DNA from: an uncultured Clostridia bacterium | GTDB lineage: Bacteria; Bacillota_A; Clostridia; Oscillospirales; Acutalibacteraceae | Assembly (NCBI GenBank): GCA_944380625.1 | Contig: CALWIE010000163.1 | Coordinates: 1 to 8,273, forward strand | Length of the DNA: 8,273 nucleotides | Direction of reading: 5' to 3' | Part shown: piece by piece, positions 1 through 8,243 of the stretch | Layout: every line of letters starts with the position of its first letter | Position numbering within the stretch: position 1 is the stretch's first letter | Notes under the pieces: model-generated | The model's input: the letters and a program-made list of their open reading frames with translations, nothing else | Database searches by the model: none | What the model was told of the DNA's origin: nothing | Position numbers and translations under genes: made by a program

Positions 1-979
1 GGGAAAGGGTGTCCCCCAGGGTGTATGTAACGGTGCTGCCATCGCTGGATTCCGTGCCGCCGCTGTCCAGATTGGCGGAGAGCAGGGTGGTTCCCTGGGG
101 CGCGCCGCCCAGGTACACCATCTGCCGCAGGATGTCCTCGGGGCGGTAGGGGGTGTTGTGGACGATGTACTCCGCGAAGCCCCCCTCCTCGGGCACGTAG
201 ACGGACACGTCCCCTATGGCGATGGTATTGGAGGGGGTGGAACTCTCCTGGGCCGTGCCCTGCACCGGCGCGGGGCCGGCGCCGAACCAGCCCCTGTCCA
301 CGCCCACGTAGGCCGCGGCGCACAGGGCCACCACCCCCGCTGCCAGCAGGGGCACCAGGGCGTCCATGACCCGGTGGGCCCGGCGGAACCGCTGCCGGGC
401 GGAAAAGCCCCGCTGGCCCTGCTGGCTGAGGAAGTCCTCCCACACCTGGGGGAGGACCCCCTCCCCCGGGGCCAGGGAGGAGAGGGCCGCCCGGGACTGG
501 GCCGCGGTCACCTTGGCCTTTTTCTCGGCCCCCGTGCAGAGGCGCTCCCACCGGGCGGGGGACATCCCCATGAGCCGGGCCCCCTCCTGGGAGGAGAGCC
601 CCAGCCGGTCCCGGCAGAACAGGGCGGCCTTGTGGGGCAGGCGCAGCTTGAGGATGTTCCGCAGGGGCTCGGTGAGGGTGAAGGGGAAGGTGAAGCGGGG
701 CTCCGGGGCGGGCTCTCCCTTTTTGCGCTTGACCCGCTTGGGCCGGCGCAGGGAGTGGTCGGTGCAGTTTAAAAAGGCGCAGCGCAAAAAGCCCTCCCGG
801 CCCTGCTGGGCCAGGGCCCAGAGCTTCCGCCCGGCAGATAGGTCGCACAGGACGTCGGCCGCCAGGGCCATGGCCCGCAGGGCGCCCCCGGTCTCCAGGT
901 AGCACAGGGCGAACAGGTCTTCCCCCCAGGCGTCCAGCATGGTTTTCAACTCTTGGGTGTCGGCGCGGAAAGAGGCCAC
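1..979 (-). CDS. Sigma-factor-like protein with membrane helix and GerMN-like outer domain (partial, 3' end outside window)
   Basis: The frame is open from a GTG at 979 to the window edge (326 codons, no stop). The start is set by AAGGAG 8 bases upstream, inside the last codons of the preceding gene. Residues about 5-80 resemble a degenerate sigma-70 region 2 (WGEDLFALCYLE near 18-29, then LNCTDHSLRRPKRVK near 70-84). Residues about 104-155 resemble region 4 with its helix-turn-helix (LKLRLPHKAALFCRD, then LSSQEGARLMGMSPARWE). A basic stretch near 190-203 precedes one hydrophobic helix at about 205-227. Beyond it, residues about 255-326 (VYVPEEGG near 260-267, ILRQMVYLGGAPQGTTLL near 283-300) resemble a GerMN domain, known from spore-germination and lipoprotein contexts. 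Inferred topology: DNA- or polymerase-binding half in the cytoplasm, sensor half outside. The acidic segment of region 2 typical of active ECF sigma factors is poorly kept, so it could be a regulator derived from a sigma factor. It follows the yihY-like gene by 5 bases and is probably co-transcribed and translationally coupled. The existence of the gene is secure; the function is not. Confidence 0.5.
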   Translation of the reverse strand, partial: MASFRADTQELKTMLDAWGEDLFALCYLETGGALRAMALAADVLCDLSAGRKLWALAQQGREGFLRCAFLNCTDHSLRRPKRVKRKKGEPAPEPRFTFPFTLTEPLRNILKLRLPHKAALFCRDRLGLSSQEGARLMGMSPARWERLCTGAEKKAKVTAAQSRAALSSLAPGEGVLPQVWEDFLSQQGQRGFSARQRFRRAHRVMDALVPLLAAGVVALCAAAYVGVDRGWFGAGPAPVQGTAQESSTPSNTIAIGDVSVYVPEEGGFAEYIVHNTPYRPEDILRQMVYLGGAPQGTTLLSANLDSGGTESSDGSTVTYTLGDTLS

Positions 980-984
980 AGAGG

Positions 985-1881
985 TCACTCCTTTTTCGAT
1001 GTGGATTTGGTCTCCCGGCGGGAAAGTTCCCGCCGGCGGCGCTTGCGCCGTTTTTTGGCCAGGTTTTTCAGGTCCATGGCGATGCCGCTGTGCTCCAGCC
1101 ACATGCTCACCTCCGCCCCCAGGAACATGATGTACATGCAGAAGAACAGCCAGAACATCAAGATCACCAGGGTGGCCAGGCTGCCGTAGATGGAGAAGTT
1201 GGAGAAGTTCTCCACAAACAGGGAGAAGAAGTAGGAGAACAGCACCCACCCTGCGGCGCTGAAGGCGGCCCCCGCCACGTTGTGCAGGAACCGGGCCCGC
1301 CGCCGGGGCACCCCGCTGTAGAGCAGGGTGAAGAACAAAAACAGCAGGATAAACCCCGCCAGGGATTTAAAGTTCATCAGGATGGTGGCCAAAAAGGAGG
1401 GGGAGCGCTCCAGCAGGAGGCGGTAGAGGGTGCAGCCGAACACCAAAAGGCCCGCCGCCGCGATGAGCACCACGGCGAAGATGACCACATAGGCCACGGC
1501 CACCGCCCGCAGGTGCAGGTAGCCCCGGGTCTCCTTGACCTGGAACACCTGGTTCAGGCCCTTGATGACGGCCAGGGTCCCCATGGAGGAGGACCACAAA
1601 GCGGCGATCAGGGAGACGGGCAGCGCCCCGGCGGACTCCAGGGGGCTGGGCAGGAGGGTCTCCAGATAGCGGGACACCGGCTCCGGGAAGACCTGCAGGG
1701 CCGCCTCGATCAAGGTGACCCCGTCGGAGAAGTGGATCTTCTGCATCAGGGTCAGCAGGAAGGCCACAAAGGGCAAAAAGGAGATGAGGAGGAAAAAGGC
1801 CCCGTGGGCCGCGGAGGAGTCCAGCCGGTCCCGCTCGATGTGGGTGAGGAACCAGTCCGCGTGTTTTTTCAGCAGTTTCAA
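985..1881 (-). CDS. YihY/BrkB-family integral membrane protein
   Basis: This is a 298-residue protein of the YihY/virulence factor BrkB family, usually about 280-320 residues with six membrane helices. The cellular role is poorly defined; the old ribonuclease BN label for this family was an error. Visible family features are the first hydrophobic helix after an N-terminal HADWFLTHIERDRL segment (AAHGAFFLLISFLPF near 24-38), the LWSSSMGTLAVIKGLNQVF segment near 95-113, and a strongly hydrophobic C-terminal pair ending LGAEVSMWLE near 254-263. Helices fall at about 28-48, 89-105, 125-150, 171-190, 205-222 and 231-255. The tail is extremely basic (KKRRKRRRR near 276-284) and should be cytoplasmic. 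I chose the TTG at 1881 because GGAAGGAG lies 10 bases upstream. The frame extends to a GTG at 1914 (309 residues), but that codon has only a weak Shine-Dalgarno and sits at the predicted transcription start. The gene heads a two-gene leftward unit, and its last codons supply the ribosome binding site of the next gene. Confidence 0.8.
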   Translation of the reverse strand: MKLLKKHADWFLTHIERDRLDSSAAHGAFFLLISFLPFVAFLLTLMQKIHFSDGVTLIEAALQVFPEPVSRYLETLLPSPLESAGALPVSLIAALWSSSMGTLAVIKGLNQVFQVKETRGYLHLRAVAVAYVVIFAVVLIAAAGLLVFGCTLYRLLLERSPSFLATILMNFKSLAGFILLFLFFTLLYSGVPRRRARFLHNVAGAAFSAAGWVLFSYFFSLFVENFSNFSIYGSLATLVILMFWLFFCMYIMFLGAEVSMWLEHSGIAMDLKNLAKKRRKRRRRELSRRETKSTSKKE

Positions 1882-1891
1882 AGGGAACGCA

Positions 1892-1899
1892 CTCCTTCC
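1892..1899 (-). promoter_or_regulatory. Ribosome binding site deciding the yihY-like start
   Basis: GGAAGGAG on the minus strand ends 10 bases before a TTG codon at 1881. It lies downstream of the alternative in-frame GTG at 1914, so it can only serve the shorter start. Confidence 0.6.
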
Positions 1900-1918
1900 C
1901 CGCCGGAGTTTCACCCCT

Positions 1919-1947
1919 ATCTTACCACAAAACGGCTGGGTTTACCA
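1919..1947 (-). promoter_or_regulatory. Putative promoter of the leftward yihY-like/sigma-like unit
   Basis: On the minus strand, TGGTAAGAT (bases 1927-1919) is an extended -10 element: TG, one base, TAAGAT. A weak -35, TGGTAA, lies 17 bases upstream at 1947-1942. Transcription would begin near 1911-1914, giving a leader of about 30 bases before the TTG at 1881. This is a pattern match only. Confidence 0.4.
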
Positions 1948-2224
1948 GAATTTCCAGGGGTTTTTCCCGGGGAGGGGCCCGGGGGAGGCAGTTTCGCAAA
2001 AGAAAAAAGGGAAAATTGCAAAATGCGAGGGGGATAGACGATTGTCCTTGAAGGGCGGATTTGTGAAAATCGCACGGGAAGAAGGGAGAAAAAAGGGAAA
2101 TTCCCTTGCCAAAAAGGTTACAAAGCTGAAATAAATCGGGCAAATTCTTGGAAAATCTCCATTTTAATAGTGGTTTTGCATAAAAAGGGGATCTGAGAGA
2201 ATATGAATTTTTCTTCATTGCCAA
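1948..2224. promoter_or_regulatory. Divergent control region, purine-rich, with short repeats
   Basis: No convincing gene is seen here. The plus strand is strongly purine-biased from about 2000 to 2100, and the stretch is clearly more AT-rich than the genes on either side. It holds AAGGG/CCCTT around a 5-base loop (2093-2107), an imperfect match to the CodY box (2143-2157), and ATGAA/TTCAT around 6 bases (2203-2218) just upstream of the oppA -35. It also holds one copy of AATTGCAAAATGC (2014-2026), repeated with one change at 2223-2235. Any of these could be regulator sites; none is proven. Confidence 0.35.
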
Positions 2225-2253
2225 TTGCAAAACGCTTCAAGATGGTGTATCAT
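2225..2253 (+). promoter_or_regulatory. Putative sigma-A-type promoter of the opp operon
   Basis: TTGCAA (2225-2230) and TATCAT (2248-2253) are separated by exactly 17 bases. Each hexamer has one or two differences from TTGACA and TATAAT. The predicted start is near 2258-2261, giving a leader of about 77 bases before oppA. The -35 lies inside a repeated AATTGCAAAA motif, so a regulator could overlap it. Confidence 0.6.
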
Positions 2254-2262
2254 TACTACATT

Positions 2263-2302
2263 GTGAGCCACAGGTCGCCAGGGCGGCGGCCAGGCGGCTC
2301 AT
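2263..2302 (+). promoter_or_regulatory. Hairpin at the 5' end of the predicted opp transcript
   Basis: GTGAGCC (2263-2269) pairs with GGCTCAT (2296-2302). Inside it, GTCGCC (2274-2279) pairs with GGCGGC (2285-2290) around a 5-base loop. Both stems use one G-U pair. The hairpin begins within a few bases of the predicted transcript start, as expected of a 5' stabilising stem. A short T run (2307-2311) follows after ATAAA, so a weak attenuator is possible, but the run is not directly at the stem base. Confidence 0.45.
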
Positions 2303-2336
2303 AAAATTTTTACTCTGAAAACCAGGGGGAATTAGC

Positions 2337-4052
2337 ATGAAGCTCAGAAAGATCCTGGCCTTGGTTTTGGCCCTGGCCCTGCTGTGCACCACCTTCGCCG
2401 CCTGCGGCGACAGCGATACCGGCAGCACCGCCAGCGGGTCCTCTACCACCAGCACTGCCGGCGACGACACCGGCGACGATACCAGCGCCACCGGCGGCGA
2501 GCTGAACCTGCGCTCCACCATGGAGCCCACCAGCTTGAACACGCTGCTGGCCACCTACGCTTACGACTTTACTCCCATCTCCGCCATGGTGGAGTGCCTC
2601 TACCGTGACGACGAGACCGACACCCCCCAGCCTGCCGCCGCCGAGACCGTGGACATCTCCGACGACAAGCTGGTGTACACCTTCCACCTGCGGGAGGACG
2701 CCGTGTGGTCCAACGGGGACCCCGTTCTGGCCACCGACTTTGAGTTCGCCTGGCAGCAGGCCCTGAACCCCGAGGTCGCCTCCAGCTACGCCTACATGCT
2801 GTTCTTCATCCACAACGCCGAGGCCTATCTGGGCGGCGAAGTGGAGTGGAGCGAAGTGGGCGTCAAGGTGATCGATGAGTACACCTTGGAGGTCACCCTG
2901 GACAATCCCCTGCCCTACGCTGCGGACCTGTTCGCGTTCTACACCCTGGCCCCCATCAACAAGAACTTCTATGAGGAAGTGGGCGCCGACCTGTACGCCA
3001 CCGATCCCGAGTACTTCTGCACCAACGGCATGTACAAGCTGACCGAGTGGAACCACAACAGCGAGATCGTCTTCGAGAAGAACCCCGACTACTGGAACGC
3101 CGCCGAAGTCGGCCCCGATAAGATCACCTACAAGATCATCACCGACGACCAGGCCGCGTTGAACTCCTACCTCTCCAAGGAGATCGACTTCAACGAGCTG
3201 GACACCGGCGAGACCGTGCAGCAGGTGGAGAACGCCGGCTTTGAGGTTGGCGTAAAGCCCGCCCGTTCCACCTTCTACGTGATGTGCAACACCGCCAACG
3301 AGTACCTCTCCAATGTGAACCTGCGCCGTGCCCTGGCCCTGGCCTATGACAAGCAGGCCCTGGTGGACACCGTGTTCCAGAACGACAACCGGCCCGCCAC
3401 CAGCTTTGTGCCCCCCGCCATCTACGGCGCGGCCGGCGCTGAGGGCCCCACCTTCCAGGAGGCCTATCTGGAGCAGCACGGCAGCGAGCTGTGGCCCGCC
3501 GCCGGCGATGTGGACAAGGCCAAGGAGTACCTGGAGGCCGCCCTGTCTGAGCTGGGCTGCACCGCCGCGGACATCACCCTGTCCATCGACTGCGGCGACA
3601 GCGCCCAGGCGCAGAGCTACGCCGCCTTCCTGCAGGAGCAGTGGCGCGTGAACCTGGGCCTGGAGAACATCACCATCAACCCCATGCAGACCAAGCAGGT
3701 TTCCGCCAACCGGAACTCCGGCGACTACTGCATGAGCCTGGCCGGCTGGTCTCCCGACTACAACGATCCCATGACCTTCCTGGACATGTGGGTCACCGGC
3801 GGCGGCAACAACCAGACCGCCTGGGGCAGCGACGAGTATGACACCCTGATCGACCAGGCCACCGCCGAGGCCGATGTGGACGCCCGTCAGGAGCTGCTGT
3901 ACCAGTGCGAGGACATCCTGGCTGACCAGTGCCCCATCCTGCTGACCTACTGGGAGTGCCAGAACTACTCCTACGACACGGAGAAGATCGTGGGCGGCCA
4001 GATCATCACCGCCAACCAGACCAACTTCTGGTATGCCCAGATTGCTGAGTAA
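2337..4052 (+). CDS. oppA: Oligopeptide ABC transporter, substrate-binding lipoprotein (family 5)
   Basis: This 571-residue extracellular lipoprotein is of the family 5 solute-binding type (SBP_bac_5). It captures peptides and delivers them to the OppBC channel. Residues 1-22 form a lipoprotein signal peptide (KLRKILALVLALALL core) ending FAAC, with C23 the predicted lipidated residue; F at -3 is less usual than L. Residues 24-54 are a flexible linker rich in D, S, T and G. The binding domain covers about 55-560. Family features include LVYTFHLREDAVWSNGDPV (112-130), TNGMYKLTEWNHNSEIVFEK (229-248, the usual G-P/M-Y...W segment), NVNLRRALALAYDKQALV (327-343) and LAGWSPDYNDPMTFLDMW (468-485), the last strongly OppA-like. 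Length is normal. AGGGGG lies 7 bases before the ATG. The mature protein has nine or more cysteines besides C23, tolerable in a strict anaerobe. Peptide as the substrate is inferred from family and operon; dipeptides, nickel or other ligands are possible in this family. Confidence 0.93.
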   Translation: MKLRKILALVLALALLCTTFAACGDSDTGSTASGSSTTSTAGDDTGDDTSATGGELNLRSTMEPTSLNTLLATYAYDFTPISAMVECLYRDDETDTPQPAAAETVDISDDKLVYTFHLREDAVWSNGDPVLATDFEFAWQQALNPEVASSYAYMLFFIHNAEAYLGGEVEWSEVGVKVIDEYTLEVTLDNPLPYAADLFAFYTLAPINKNFYEEVGADLYATDPEYFCTNGMYKLTEWNHNSEIVFEKNPDYWNAAEVGPDKITYKIITDDQAALNSYLSKEIDFNELDTGETVQQVENAGFEVGVKPARSTFYVMCNTANEYLSNVNLRRALALAYDKQALVDTVFQNDNRPATSFVPPAIYGAAGAEGPTFQEAYLEQHGSELWPAAGDVDKAKEYLEAALSELGCTAADITLSIDCGDSAQAQSYAAFLQEQWRVNLGLENITINPMQTKQVSANRNSGDYCMSLAGWSPDYNDPMTFLDMWVTGGGNNQTAWGSDEYDTLIDQATAEADVDARQELLYQCEDILADQCPILLTYWECQNYSYDTEKIVGGQIITANQTNFWYAQIAE

Positions 4053-4076
4053 TCCATAAACAAGAAAACAGTCTTT

Positions 4077-4209
4077 ACCGCGTTTGCAGGCGAGGGCGCT
4101 TTGGTGTCCTCGCTTCGCGGTGTTTCTGGGGGCTTGGCCCCCTGGGGAATGGGGAAAGGGGCGCCTTTCCCACCGGCGTCCCAAAGGGGCCCGGGTTTTC
4201 CGCGGAAAA
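4077..4209 (+). promoter_or_regulatory. Cluster of hairpins between oppA and oppB
   Basis: The 197-base gap contains successive strong inverted repeats. Hairpin 1 has a 10-pair stem, GCGAGGGCGC (4090-4099) with GTGTCCTCGC (4104-4113), including two G-U pairs around a TTTG loop. It is clamped by an outer 6-pair stem, ACCGCG (4077-4082) with CGCGGT (4116-4121). Hairpin 2 is GGGGGC/GCCCCC around TTG (4128-4142). Hairpin 3 is GGGAAAGG/CCTTTCCC around GGCG (4152-4171). The perfect palindrome TTTTCCGCGGAAAA follows at 4196-4209. None is followed by a T run. The likely role, by analogy with other transporter operons, is to block 3'-to-5' decay and protect the oppA message, so that binding protein exceeds permease. 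Confidence 0.6.
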
Positions 4210-4249
4210 GAGAGAGGATAATGAAAATCGGAAAGGAGGAACTTGCAGC

Positions 4250-5194
4250 ATGGCTTTGGCGAAGTATTTTCTCAAACGCATTGCCTACGGTGTGGTGACG
4301 CTGTTTGTGCTGGTTTCGCTGACCTTCTTCATGCAGCAGCTTCTGCCGGGCGATCCCTTTATCGGGGAGAAAAACCTGCCCGAAGTGACCATGGAGGCCC
4401 TCTATGCCAAGTACGGCCTGGACAAGCCCCTGTGGATGCAGTACTTCATCTATTTGGGGAACTGCCTCCACGGCGACCTGGGCGTCTCCCTGCAAAACCA
4501 CCGGGACATCACCACCATCATCGCCGAGAGCTTTGTGGTATCCTTTGACGTGGGCGTGCGCGCCGTGATTTTCGCCTTTGTGATGGGCGTCCTGCTGGGC
4601 ACCCTGGCGGCGATCAAGCGGGGCAGCCCCGCGGACACCATCTGCATGTTTGTGGCCCTGGTGGGCGTTTCGGTGCCCAGCTTTATTGTGGCCTCTATCT
4701 TGCAGTACTTCCTGGGCATGAAGCTGACCATGGCCCTGGGGGACCCGGTGTTCGCCACCACCGGCTGGGACGAGTGGAACTCGAAGATCCTGCCGGTGTT
4801 CGCCCTGGGCTTCGGCTCCCTGGCGCAGATCTCCCGCCTGACCCGGACCTCCATGCTGGACGTGCTGGGCCAGGACTACATCAAGACCGCCAAGGCCAAG
4901 GGGCTCTCCCGGCCGGCCATCATTTGGAAGCACGCTTTGCGCAACTCCATTATGCCGGTGGTCACCGTGCTGGGGCCCATCACTGCCGGCGTGCTCACCG
5001 GCGGCTTCGTGGTGGAGAACATCTTCTCCATTCCGGGCATGGGGCGCTACTTTGTGCAGAGCATCCAGAACCGGGACTACACCTTGATTTCCGGCACCAC
5101 CATTTTCTACGGGGCCTTCCTGATTGTGGCCAACCTGGTGGTGGACCTGGTGTATGGCCTCATCGACCCGAGAGTCAAGCTGGAGGAGGGATAA
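4250..5194 (+). CDS. oppB: Oligopeptide ABC transporter, permease OppB
   Basis: This 314-residue inner-membrane permease pairs with OppC to form the peptide channel. It has the usual length and six predicted helices (about 9-31, 101-123, 133-156, 180-195, 235-257, 286-306). Family markers are the N-terminal LAKYFLKRIAYGVVTLF, the QQLLPGDPF motif near 29-37, and the KYGLDKPLWMQYFIYLGNCL block near 54-73 followed by HGDLGVSLQ. The EAA loop that docks with the ATPases is at about 209-236 (DYIKTAKAKGLSRPAIIWKH, then ALRNSIMP). The C-terminus has the typical VDLVYGLIDPRVKL. The ATG at 4250 is preceded by AAAGGAGG with a 10-base gap. The gene stops 4 bases before oppC, and its final codons carry the oppC ribosome binding site, so the two should be translated at similar rates. 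Confidence 0.93.
   Translation: MALAKYFLKRIAYGVVTLFVLVSLTFFMQQLLPGDPFIGEKNLPEVTMEALYAKYGLDKPLWMQYFIYLGNCLHGDLGVSLQNHRDITTIIAESFVVSFDVGVRAVIFAFVMGVLLGTLAAIKRGSPADTICMFVALVGVSVPSFIVASILQYFLGMKLTMALGDPVFATTGWDEWNSKILPVFALGFGSLAQISRLTRTSMLDVLGQDYIKTAKAKGLSRPAIIWKHALRNSIMPVVTVLGPITAGVLTGGFVVENIFSIPGMGRYFVQSIQNRDYTLISGTTIFYGAFLIVANLVVDLVYGLIDPRVKLEEG
5182..5190 (+). promoter_or_regulatory. Ribosome binding site deciding the oppC start
   Basis: GGAGGAGGG in the last codons of oppB lies 8 bases before the ATG at 5199. An in-frame GTG at 5124 would extend oppC into oppB without a comparable site, so the ATG is preferred. Confidence 0.75.
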
Positions 5195-5198
5195 AGCC

Positions 5199-6152
5199 AT
5201 GGAGAAAATTGACAAGAGCCGGTTTGCCTGGGTGGGCGCCGACCCGGAAAAGCGAGAGGGCATGGCCCGCCCCAGCGTGACCTATTGGCAGGACGCCATG
5301 GGCCGGCTGAAGCGGAACCCTGTGGCCATGGTGTGCCTGTGCATCATTGCGCTGATTATCCTCTCCTGTATTTTGGTGCCCTTTATCACCCCCTTTGAGA
5401 GCCGGGAGCAGCACATGGGCGAGAGCAATCTGGGCTTTTTCAGCTCCTGCCAGGACGAGCGCTACGAGGGCCAGAACGCGGTGCATGTGTTCGGCACGGA
5501 CAAGCTGGGCCGGGACCTTTTGGTGCGCACCTTTGAGGGCGGCCGGGTCTCCTTGATGATCGCCTTCGCGGCGGTGGCCGTCAACCTGATTATCGGCATG
5601 ATCTACGGGGGCATCTCCGGCTATTTCGGGGGCACCGTGGACAACATCATGATGCGTATTGTGGAGATTGTAAACGGCATCCCCTACCTGATTGTGGTGG
5701 TGCTTTTGATGATGGTGCTCCCTCCCGGGATCTTCACCATGGTCATCGCCTACGCCACGGTGGGCTGGACGGGCATGGCCCGCCTGGTGCGGGGCCAGTG
5801 CCTGGCTTTGAAGAACCAGGAGTTTGTGGTGGCCGCCGAGGCCATGGGCGCCAGCGCCTCCCGGATCATCGGCCGGCACCTGCTGCCCAACACCCTCTCC
5901 GTCATCATCATCAACGTGACCCTGGCGGTGCCCAGCGCCATCTTTACCGAGGCGTTCCTCTCTTACATCGGCATGGGCGTGCCGGTGCCCCAGCCCTCTT
6001 GGGGCATGCTGGCCCAGGAGGGGGCGGCTGTGTTCCAGCTGTATCCCCACCAGCTTTTGATCCCCGCCATCGCCATCAGCTTGACCATGCTCTCTTTCAA
6101 CCTGTTGGGCGACGGCCTGCGGGACGCCTTTGACCCGCGCTTGAGGAGGTGA
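5199..6152 (+). CDS. oppC: Oligopeptide ABC transporter, permease OppC
   Basis: This 317-residue inner-membrane permease is the partner of OppB. The N-terminal cytoplasmic stretch (YWQDAMGRLKRNPVAM near 29-44) and first helix (about 42-62) match the OppC N-terminal domain. After an outer loop comes the diagnostic HVFGTDKLGRDLLVRTFEGG (96-115), close to the usual H-x-x-GTDxLGRD. Further helices lie at about 119-140, 149-172, 177-195, 233-255 and 286-304. The EAA ATPase-docking loop is at about 208-231 (EFVVAAEAMGASASRIIGRH, then LLPN). The end LGDGLRDAFDPRLRR is the standard OppC C-terminus. The gene sits 4 bases after oppB and 5 bases before oppD, and its last codons carry GAGGAGG for oppD. 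Confidence 0.93.
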   Translation: MEKIDKSRFAWVGADPEKREGMARPSVTYWQDAMGRLKRNPVAMVCLCIIALIILSCILVPFITPFESREQHMGESNLGFFSSCQDERYEGQNAVHVFGTDKLGRDLLVRTFEGGRVSLMIAFAAVAVNLIIGMIYGGISGYFGGTVDNIMMRIVEIVNGIPYLIVVVLLMMVLPPGIFTMVIAYATVGWTGMARLVRGQCLALKNQEFVVAAEAMGASASRIIGRHLLPNTLSVIIINVTLAVPSAIFTEAFLSYIGMGVPVPQPSWGMLAQEGAAVFQLYPHQLLIPAIAISLTMLSFNLLGDGLRDAFDPRLRR

Positions 6153-6157
6153 CCACC

Positions 6158-8243
<2,086 letters not shown>

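Noticed and set aside
158..772. Plus-strand open frame over the left-edge gene
   Set aside because: Low-complexity G/P/L/R-rich translation. The minus strand here carries a continuous frame with a ribosome binding site, sigma-like segments and a membrane helix.
1967..1985. GC-only run with CCCGGG twice, considered as a terminator or regulator site
   Set aside because: There is no T run in either direction of use, and it lies upstream of the gene it would have to terminate. It may be just a GC-rich stretch.
1090..2037. A 315-codon plus-strand open frame opposite the yihY-like gene
   Set aside because: Its composition (Q, G, H and E) is the complement of a hydrophobic membrane protein, and no start signal is visible.
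1922..2230. A 102-codon minus-strand frame filling the divergent intergenic region
   Set aside because: It starts with TTG without a Shine-Dalgarno sequence, covers both predicted promoters and the purine tract, and shows no coherent protein features.
4128..4171. Hairpins 2 and 3 considered as intrinsic terminators after oppA
   Set aside because: Neither is followed by a T run, and the rest of the transporter operon lies directly downstream without an obvious new promoter.
2310..4184. A 624-codon open frame on the minus strand opposite oppA
   Set aside because: It is antisense to a clear family 5 binding protein. Its translation is dominated by G, V, Q, H and L with no recognisable domain, as expected of a shadow frame in GC-rich DNA.
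3971..5263. A 430-codon minus-strand open frame opposite the oppA end, the gap and oppB
   Set aside because: It crosses the hairpin cluster and a well-supported permease gene. Its H/Q/G-rich composition and lack of family resemblance mark it as a shadow.
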